Shown: positions 6,553-11,903 of the stretch, piece by piece | How the letters are laid out: every line of letters begins with the position of its first letter | How positions within the stretch are numbered: the stretch's first letter is position 1 | NCBI GenBank assembly: GCA_022511055.1 | Contig: JAFLSH010000069.1 | Location: 1 to 11,903 of the forward strand | Source: Prevotella sp. | GTDB lineage: Bacteria > Bacteroidota > Bacteroidia > Bacteroidales > Bacteroidaceae | Direction: 5' to 3' | DNA: 11,903 nt | The notes under the pieces: model-generated | The model's input: the letters and a program-made list of their open reading frames with translations, nothing else | Told to the model about the DNA's origin: nothing | Database searches by the model: none | Translations under genes and position numbers: made by a program

Positions 6553-7575
6553 TTAGAATTGTCTTTTCAGCATGATATAGATGATAACGGGCGCGCCGAA
6601 GACTGGTGTCACGGCGTTCAGGGGTATTATCAGGTTTTGCGGCATGGTGCAGATGATGTTGCACAGCAGCGCAATCACCGCTCCCGCCAGTATGGTTGCC
6701 GGCAGCAGCACCTTGTGGTCGGCCTCTTTGGTCATGAGCCTTGCCATGTGGGGCACGGCCAGCCCGATGAACGCCACCGGGCCGCAGAACGCCGTGGTGA
6801 TGGCGGTCAGTATGCCCGTGGAAAGCAGTATGAGCATTCGCGTGTACTGCATGTTGAAGCCCAGGTTCATGGCGTAGTTGTCGCCGAGCAGTATGGCGTT
6901 GAGGGGCTTTATCAGCAGCAGCGCCATCAGCAGCCCTGCCAGGCACAGGCCGCAGAACAGCGGCAGCTGGCCCGGGTTGACATTGCTGAAGCTGCCCATG
7001 CCCCAGTTGACATAGGTATGCACACTGTCGGCGTTGGCGAAGAAGTTGCACAGCGAGACCACTGACGAGGTGAGATAGCTCACCATGATGCCCAGTATGA
7101 GTATGGCCAGGCTGCTCTTGATGAATCTGCTGACAAACAGCAGCAGGGCTATCACCGCCATGGCGCCGCCAAACGCCGCCACCACCACGGCCACCTGCCC
7201 AACGAGCTGCAGGCCGGAGCCGCCTGCCGTGGGCGACACAATCACGCCCCCCGTTACGAGCATCACAATGGCTACGCCCAGCGCCGCCCCGTTGGTGATG
7301 CCGAGAATGGAAGGGCCGGCCAGCGGATTGTGGAAATAGGTTTGCAGCAGCAGCCCGGAAGCCGCCAGCGAGGCGCCGCAGAGCATGGCGGTGATGGCCT
7401 GCGGCAGCCTTGACTGCATGACAATGAACTCCCAGCTTGCCTTGCCCGCCTTGTCGCCCATGACTATGCGGAACACTTCGCCGGCGGGAATGTCTACCGA
7501 CCCGCAGACCAGGTTGGCCACAAAGAGCAGGGCAATGGCCATGGCGAGAAAGGCTATCTGCAAACGGGCGTTCAT
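6553..7575 (-). CDS. btuC: FecCD-family ABC transporter permease, BtuC-like
   Basis: This inner-membrane permease most likely carries vitamin B12 or other corrinoids from the BtuF-like binding protein into the cytoplasm. The 340-residue protein is highly hydrophobic and fits the ten-helix BtuC/FecCD type. It shows SRLPQAITAMLCGASLAASG (55-74) with the NPLAGPSILGITNGAALG segment soon after (83-100), and FIGLAVPHMAR (269-279), part of the cytoplasmic region that contacts the ATPase. A glycine-rich loop at 108-127 looks periplasmic. The gene follows btuF by 4 bp. No ATPase gene (btuD) follows; the next gene is the adenosyltransferase. FecCD permeases also carry haem and siderophores, so the B12 assignment rests mainly on the operon. 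Confidence 0.88.
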   Translation of the reverse strand: MNARLQIAFLAMAIALLFVANLVCGSVDIPAGEVFRIVMGDKAGKASWEFIVMQSRLPQAITAMLCGASLAASGLLLQTYFHNPLAGPSILGITNGAALGVAIVMLVTGGVIVSPTAGGSGLQLVGQVAVVVAAFGGAMAVIALLLFVSRFIKSSLAILILGIMVSYLTSSVVSLCNFFANADSVHTYVNWGMGSFSNVNPGQLPLFCGLCLAGLLMALLLIKPLNAILLGDNYAMNLGFNMQYTRMLILLSTGILTAITTAFCGPVAFIGLAVPHMARLMTKEADHKVLLPATILAGAVIALLCNIICTMPQNLIIPLNAVTPVFGAPVIIYIMLKRQF

Positions 7576-7579
7576 GGCA

Positions 7580-8716
7580 TTATTCCTTTAGCTTGGTAAA
7601 ATACTTCAGCTGATAGTCTTTCAGCACCTCAGGGTGGAAAATCCTGATATACTCGCGTAGCAGCAGTTGGGGGTGGAACGGTGTCTCTTCATAGTAGGCC
7701 ACGTTGACAAGATTGCAGCCGTACACGTTGTGCTTCTTGAAAGCCTCCATCTCGGCGTAGTTGCTCCATTCCTGTGCCAGCTGGGCGTATGTCAGCGGCA
7801 CTTCCTGCCGGTACTTGAACAGCCAGAGGTCTGCGCCCTGCGCCCTGTCGAACACCTGTTCCGGGTCGTAGGGCACGCTGCCTATTGCCGGCTCGTTGCT
7901 GAACACGTAGTCTCCGCCGGCATCGGCCACCAGCATGCCTATGGTGCTGTTGGCCCCGGCCACGTGCCACGAAGAGCCGAACTTCTTGCCGCAGACCACC
8001 GTTGGCTTCTGCCTGATGTCTTTCACCATGTCTTTCAGCGCGTTGTAGTCGCTCTCGACCGCGGCAAACAGGCTGTCTGCCGCTTCGCGCCTGCCTACCA
8101 GCAGGCCGTAGAAGCGCATCCACTCGGCGCGCCCCAGCGGCCCTGTCTCCATGTAGTCGGCGCACTCAATGATGGGAATGCCCATGCTGCCCAGCTTGCC
8201 GTATGTGCCGCTGTTCTCGAAGGGTGACAGCAGTATGGCATCAGGTGCCAGGTCAATGATGCGCTCCATGTCGGGCGACTGGCTCATGCCGCAGTCCACG
8301 ATTCTTCCGCTTGCAATGTCCTTGCGTATCTTCTCGAGATACATGTACTGCTGGTCGCACAGGCCGCTGATGGCACCGTAAGCCCCGAGTTCGTCAATGA
8401 GGCTCACGTGTACGGAGGTGTAGAAGAGCGAGCGGGCCAGCGGGGTGCGTATGATTTCGCCTTGCGGAAGGCTGTCGGGCAGCTCCCGCTCCTTTGGCAC
8501 GAGTACGTAGCTGTGGAGTATCTTGGTGGTGTCCCACGGGTTTTTGATTTGTGCCAGCACAAAGCCCTCGCCCTGCTGCATGGTGAGCAGACGGGCGTAT
8601 CTCATCTCTATGCTGGTGGCGTTTTCCAAAACCGTAGCTGTGCCGCCACCCTTGCACGCGACAAGGATTGGCAGCACAGCTGTCAGCAAGAGAGATGTCA
8701 GGCAGTTCAGTCTCAT
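7580..8716 (-). CDS. btuF: BtuF-like ABC transporter substrate-binding lipoprotein
   Basis: It probably binds corrinoids in the periplasm and delivers them to the BtuC-like permease. The 378-residue protein begins with a lipoprotein signal peptide ending in the lipobox LVAC, so Cys21 is the likely lipidated residue. The next residues (KGGG) lack the acidic run used for surface export, which suggests it stays on the periplasmic side. The TroA/BtuF-type (periplasmic binding protein II, helical-backbone) fold is indicated by ISGLCD (116-121), MERIIDLAPDAILLSPFENS (150-169), GIPIIECADYMETGPLGRAEW (179-199) and the C-terminal FHPQLLLREYIRIFHPE (347-363). It starts 3 bp after btuG. Iron-siderophore binding proteins of the same fold cannot be excluded from sequence alone; the operon favours B12. 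Confidence 0.86.
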   Translation of the reverse strand: MRLNCLTSLLLTAVLPILVACKGGGTATVLENATSIEMRYARLLTMQQGEGFVLAQIKNPWDTTKILHSYVLVPKERELPDSLPQGEIIRTPLARSLFYTSVHVSLIDELGAYGAISGLCDQQYMYLEKIRKDIASGRIVDCGMSQSPDMERIIDLAPDAILLSPFENSGTYGKLGSMGIPIIECADYMETGPLGRAEWMRFYGLLVGRREAADSLFAAVESDYNALKDMVKDIRQKPTVVCGKKFGSSWHVAGANSTIGMLVADAGGDYVFSNEPAIGSVPYDPEQVFDRAQGADLWLFKYRQEVPLTYAQLAQEWSNYAEMEAFKKHNVYGCNLVNVAYYEETPFHPQLLLREYIRIFHPEVLKDYQLKYFTKLKE

Positions 8717-8719
8717 GGC

Positions 8720-9841
8720 TTACTGCTGTACGTATTCCACGCTGGCGTTTGGTATGACATAGCCCGCTCCCACGCCGCAGTCGAACTCGCCCTGCTTCTC
8801 GCCTTTCCCGTTGTAGATGACACAGTAGCCCTCTGCCTTGTAGTCAGCATAGCCTGAGCTGCCCATGTTGTAGGAAGTGATGTACACATACCCTTTCACC
8901 GGGTCTACGGAAATCTTGCCCGGATATTTGATGTCGCTGCCATCGCAGAAGCTGGCCGGTATGTTGACTTCCGTGTCATACACCTTGTACGTTGGCTCGG
9001 TGGTTGGGTTGGTGTATGGGGCGTTAATCATGAACACCTTCGTTCCGCTGACCGCCATCTCCGTGGCATCTGCGCATTTGGTCACCTTGCCGTTTGACAG
9101 CTCGAACACGCCTGCCCCCACTTGGTTCCAGTTCTCATCGTACTGGCCGGAGTCGAGAACGAACATGCGCCTGTTGGCAATCTTGATGTCGACGGGGTTG
9201 TTCAGCAGGTCGTCTGTGAAGGTCACGCTCTCTTTCGTGGCGAGGCTGATGACCGATATCGATGGGAAGGCATTCTCCTGTTTGCCCTGGCCGTAGTTCG
9301 AGTTGGCCACATAGAGAACGCCGTTCTCAATGGCCATTCCCTCAGAGTAGTCGCCGCTCTTGTAGGTTGTGGCGATGGTGTTCGTGAGGGTGTCGATGGC
9401 AACAACGGCGTTGCTGTAGGTCGACACGTACACGAAGCCGTAGCCTGCCACGGCCTGCCGCGGCGTTGCGGCCTTGCCGTTCACCTCTACCTTGATGTTC
9501 TCTACCTTCTTCAGTGTCTTTCTGTCGGCCACGAACACCGTCTGCTCGCCGCTGCCCACGATGTATATCTTGCTGCCATAGACCACGGCGTGGTTGGGTG
9601 TCTCGCCAAGTGCTTCGCCGTTGGCCGCCTGGTACACCTTCTGTGCGGCGGCTGCCTGTGCGTAGTCATAGTAGGTCAGAGTGCCTTCGATGCCTCCCGA
9701 CTTGTGGCCGCTGTTTACGACAAACACGCCGTCTGATGTGACTACGGGTTTCAGTCTGATGGTCTCTTCATCTTCGTTGCACGAAGTCAGGCTGCAGGCT
9801 GCCACGGCAGCCACTGCCAAGAGTGAAAAATACTGTTTCAT
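8720..9841 (-). CDS. btuG: BtuG-like surface corrinoid-binding lipoprotein (DUF5074/YncE-like beta-propeller)
   Basis: It probably captures B12 at the cell surface with high affinity and hands it to BtuB, as shown for BtuG of Bacteroides thetaiotaomicron. The 373-residue protein has a type II signal peptide with lipobox LTSC (Cys21), followed by NEDEE, an acidic run like the Bacteroidetes lipoprotein export signal for surface display. The rest is beta-rich with repeated blade-like segments: VFVVNSG (39-45), KIYIVGSG, FVYVSTYSNAVVAIDT, YSEGMAIENGVLYVANS, MFVLDSG and YVYITSYNMG. This is the pattern of YncE/DUF5074 seven-bladed propellers. Its place directly after btuB (36-bp AT-rich spacer) and before btuF supports the role. 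The family is less certain than for the enzymes, because propeller proteins bind varied ligands. Confidence 0.82.
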   Translation of the reverse strand: MKQYFSLLAVAAVAACSLTSCNEDEETIRLKPVVTSDGVFVVNSGHKSGGIEGTLTYYDYAQAAAAQKVYQAANGEALGETPNHAVVYGSKIYIVGSGEQTVFVADRKTLKKVENIKVEVNGKAATPRQAVAGYGFVYVSTYSNAVVAIDTLTNTIATTYKSGDYSEGMAIENGVLYVANSNYGQGKQENAFPSISVISLATKESVTFTDDLLNNPVDIKIANRRMFVLDSGQYDENWNQVGAGVFELSNGKVTKCADATEMAVSGTKVFMINAPYTNPTTEPTYKVYDTEVNIPASFCDGSDIKYPGKISVDPVKGYVYITSYNMGSSGYADYKAEGYCVIYNGKGEKQGEFDCGVGAGYVIPNASVEYVQQ

Positions 9842-9877
9842 TTTTTCTTTTTACTGTGTTTAATAATTAATATAACG
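9842..9877 (-). promoter_or_regulatory. AT-rich btuB-btuG spacer with A-rich translation start region
   Basis: This is the longest spacer between two genes in the block (36 bp). On the minus strand it ends in AAAAAGAAAAA directly before the btuG ATG and has no Shine-Dalgarno sequence. A-rich leaders of this kind are typical of Bacteroidetes translation starts. I see no TAnnTTTG (-7) promoter element, so a separate btuG promoter is not supported. A strong independent start may help BtuG be made in excess over BtuB. Confidence 0.35.
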
Positions 9878-11866
9878 TTAAATATGATATTTTATTGCCA
9901 TCTGCCATGAACGCCCCGGCATGGGGTAGAAGCGCACAATCTCGTACTGCGTGTTGAAGATGTTCTTCAGGTCGAGGCGCAGGTCAAGGGCGCCCTTTCC
10001 GCACCTTATTGTCCGATACACTGTCATGCCGCAGTCGCTGTAGCCCTTGAGCATGGTAGTCGGGTAGTGTTCGTTGTTGGCCCAGCGGCTTGTGGCGAAG
10101 ATGGCGTTGGCCGAGACGTTCACCCACGGGTTCTCCCATGCCGCCGAGAGCCCGCCGCTGTGTTCGGGCGTATAGGCTATCTGCTTGCCCCTGTGCGTGT
10201 CGCCCTCAGTGTCGTTGCGCACCCGCTGCATGGTGTAGTTGCCGTTGACGGCCAGCGTGTGCCGCCCGCCCAGGTGCTGGGTTATGCTCACCGTGGCATC
10301 TGCCCCGATGGTCTTCACGCGCCCCAGGTTGATATTGGTCCAGATGAACATGTTGTAGGGCACGGCTATAATCTTGTCTTTCACGTTGTTCCAGTAGCCG
10401 TCTGCCGTCAGCGTGACACTTGACAGCCTGCCGTAGTCGCGCTGCCACGTTAGCCCCAGGTTGAGCTGGTTGGTGCGCTCGGGCTTCAGGCTGGTGCTGC
10501 CGTAGTGTTCGTAGTAGAGTTCGTTGAACGAAGGCGAGCGGAAAATATCCTTGTACGACACCCGTGCATAGAGCTTCTCGCCTGCCAGCAGCCGCCAGTT
10601 CAGCGACAGCGATGGCGACAGGTGCCGGGTGTCTTCGGCCTTGTCGCCCCGGCTCGCACCGTTCAGGCAGAGCGAGTGCAGCAGCCGCGCCATGGCGGTG
10701 AGCCGCCCCGCGGCATATTTGGCCGTGAGGCTTTGCAGCACGGTGTGGCGCAGCGGGTCACGGTAGGTAGACACATCACTGCCGCTCAGGTTGTTGAAGG
10801 CGTAGTCGGCCGAGTAGTCCACGGCCCAGCTCGCCGCGGGCGTGTAGAGCAGGCTGGCCGTGGCGTATGCCTCGCGCTGCCAGTACTGGTGGTCTTTCAC
10901 GTGGTTGGGGTAGGCAGGGTCTTCATAGTCTGCCATGGCGTAGTTGAACTTGGCCGTGGCCGCCATGCGCAGCCGCTCCGTGAGCCGGCCGCGCCAGCTC
11001 AGCTGCGTGAAGGCATTCTGGTCGCGCAGGTGTTCGCGGCTCTCGTTCACGTAGTAGTGTACCATTCCCGGCAGCTGCCGCGAGTTGTCATAGTAGTACG
11101 CCTTCAGCGACAGCAGCTGCCCCGCCGCCGGCCTGCAGACGAGGCTGGCCTCGGCGTGGCCCGCGTTCATGCGGTTGTGGTTGCGGCGGTCTTTCACCTC
11201 ATGCTCCGCGTTCATGATGGTGTAGGGATAGTTGTTCTCCGCACAGACATAGTCGCCCGCGAGGCTGAAGCCCAGCTTTTCCGACACGTTCCTCTCCAGC
11301 CGCAGAAACGGGTTGGCGTAGCCCCACGAGCCGGCCCTCAGTTGCGCCGCAACGTGCGCCCTGTTGTCTGCCGACGGCAGCCTGCCGGTGTTGATGTAGA
11401 GCGAGGCCGCCGCCGCGGCGTTCCTTGCCGGCAGGAATATATCCTCATTGTCGCCCACGACCAGCGACAGCTCCGACACATCGCCCAGCGAATATCTCGA
11501 CACGTCTGTCTGCCCCGTCTGGCAGTCGCTCAGCGCCACGCCATCATACACCACGGCGGTGTGCTGCGCCCCGAAGCCCCTCACGCTGACGGTCTTCAGC
11601 CCCCCTGCGCCGCCGTAGTCGCGCAGGGTCACCCCCGGCAGCCTGTGCAGCGCGCTGCCGATGTCGGTGATGCCGAGCCTGGCCGTGCTTTCGGCCTGCA
11701 CCGTGTATTTCGGGGCGGTACTCACGAAGTCGCGGCCACGCAGCACCCCCTGCACACTGACATTCCCCAGTGTGTCTTCCATCGCCACCTTGTCATTCTC
11801 CTGACCCTGTAGCGACACGCACAGCACCGCACAGCAGGCGGCAGTCAATAATCGTTTTGCTATCAT
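9878..11866 (-). CDS. btuB: BtuB-like TonB-dependent outer-membrane corrinoid receptor
   Basis: This outer-membrane beta-barrel imports corrinoids using TonB energy. The 662-residue protein has a signal peptide (residues 1 to about 20, MIAKRLLTAACCAVLCVSLQ). Near the mature N-terminus a segment EDTLGNVSVQG (30-40) may hold the TonB box. The plug domain spans about 50-165, with IGSALHRLPGVTLRDYGG (69-86) and VSVRGFGAQHTAVVYDGV (93-110). The remaining sequence is a long alternating-strand barrel, ending in LRLDLKNIFNTQYEIVRFYP followed by MPGRSW, the usual C-terminal TonB-receptor block. It lacks the N-terminal carboxypeptidase-like domain of SusC proteins and is close to the size of enteric BtuB. 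Other TonB receptors look similar; the B12 role comes from the following btuG, btuF, btuC and cob genes. The start at 11866 gives a complete signal peptide. Confidence 0.9.
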   Translation of the reverse strand: MIAKRLLTAACCAVLCVSLQGQENDKVAMEDTLGNVSVQGVLRGRDFVSTAPKYTVQAESTARLGITDIGSALHRLPGVTLRDYGGAGGLKTVSVRGFGAQHTAVVYDGVALSDCQTGQTDVSRYSLGDVSELSLVVGDNEDIFLPARNAAAAASLYINTGRLPSADNRAHVAAQLRAGSWGYANPFLRLERNVSEKLGFSLAGDYVCAENNYPYTIMNAEHEVKDRRNHNRMNAGHAEASLVCRPAAGQLLSLKAYYYDNSRQLPGMVHYYVNESREHLRDQNAFTQLSWRGRLTERLRMAATAKFNYAMADYEDPAYPNHVKDHQYWQREAYATASLLYTPAASWAVDYSADYAFNNLSGSDVSTYRDPLRHTVLQSLTAKYAAGRLTAMARLLHSLCLNGASRGDKAEDTRHLSPSLSLNWRLLAGEKLYARVSYKDIFRSPSFNELYYEHYGSTSLKPERTNQLNLGLTWQRDYGRLSSVTLTADGYWNNVKDKIIAVPYNMFIWTNINLGRVKTIGADATVSITQHLGGRHTLAVNGNYTMQRVRNDTEGDTHRGKQIAYTPEHSGGLSAAWENPWVNVSANAIFATSRWANNEHYPTTMLKGYSDCGMTVYRTIRCGKGALDLRLDLKNIFNTQYEIVRFYPMPGRSWQMAIKYHI

Positions 11867-11874
11867 CAGTCAAC

Positions 11875-11893
11875 GGCTCCAAATCCTGGGAGC
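11875..11893 (-). promoter_or_regulatory. Hairpin sequestering a GGAG before the btuB start; possible end of a cobalamin riboswitch
   Basis: On the minus strand GCTCC (11893-11889) can pair with GGAGC (11880-11876), closing an 8-base loop CAGGATTT. The 3' arm contains GGAG, about 10 bases before the btuB ATG, so the hairpin would hide a potential ribosome binding site. Translational cobalamin riboswitches end in such a hairpin, and btuB operons are their common targets in Bacteroidetes. The riboswitch core and its B12 box would lie beyond the right edge, so only the hairpin is seen. The riboswitch is inferred. Confidence 0.45.
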
Positions 11894-11903
11894 AAGTTAT
11901 CAT

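Noticed and set aside
6095..7051. 318-codon minus-strand frame overlapping btuC and the adenosyltransferase gene
   Set aside because: It is out of frame with both real genes and gives a Gln/Arg/His-rich shadow product.
10505..11812. 435-codon plus-strand open frame opposite btuB
   Set aside because: It is the antisense of a clear TonB receptor. Its translation is rich in Arg, His and Val with no recognisable domain, and such frames are expected opposite GC-rich codon use.
11875..11893. Reading the CCAGGAT in the btuB leader as the riboswitch B12 box
   Set aside because: The match is partial, lacks the CCTG partner of the usual box, and lies too close to the start codon for the riboswitch core. 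I keep only the expression-hairpin interpretation.

Overview
The window is one continuous, tightly packed block of eleven genes, all on the minus strand, for capturing corrinoids at the cell surface, importing them and finishing their synthesis into adenosylcobalamin (vitamin B12 coenzyme). Several points suggest a GC-rich member of the Bacteroidales, possibly Prevotellaceae. A BtuB-type TonB receptor is followed directly by a BtuG-like surface lipoprotein (DUF5074/YncE-like propeller), a pairing known from gut Bacteroidetes. One lipoprotein has an acidic surface-export signal after its lipidated Cys. Some starts are preceded by A-rich stretches, and Shine-Dalgarno sequences are mostly absent. 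The genus assignment is an inference.

Transcription runs from right to left. Uptake part (about 11866 to 6553): btuB outer-membrane receptor, btuG surface corrinoid-binding lipoprotein, btuF-like periplasmic binding lipoprotein, btuC-like inner-membrane permease. The btuD ATPase is not in the window. Assembly part (about 6537 to 132): PduO-type ATP:cob(I)alamin adenosyltransferase, cobU, cobT, cobS, cobQ, cobD (threonine-phosphate decarboxylase type) and cbiB. Spacers are 3 to 36 bp or the genes overlap (cobT/cobS 26 bp, cobS/cobQ 34 bp, cobQ/cobD 8 bp, cobD/cbiB ATGA), so one operon with translational coupling is likely.

How they work together: BtuB and BtuG catch corrinoids outside and pass them to BtuF and BtuC. 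The adenosyltransferase adds the upper ligand. CobQ makes adenosylcobyric acid, and CobD plus CbiB attach the aminopropanol arm. CobU activates adenosylcobinamide to the GDP form, CobT makes the alpha-ribazole phosphate lower ligand, and CobS joins the two. The set therefore serves both salvage of incomplete corrinoids and the end of de novo synthesis. No corrin-ring genes are visible here.

Non-coding parts are short. The right edge (11867-11903) holds a hairpin that buries a GGAG just before the btuB start and may be the last piece of a cobalamin riboswitch. The left edge (1-131), downstream of cbiB, carries a mosaic of direct and inverted repeats. A 21-bp tandem repeat lies in frame inside cbiB. 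No stretch above 300 bp lacks a gene, and I saw no tRNA, rRNA, CRISPR array or insertion sequence. Long plus-strand open frames occur opposite most genes but look like by-products of GC-rich codon use.
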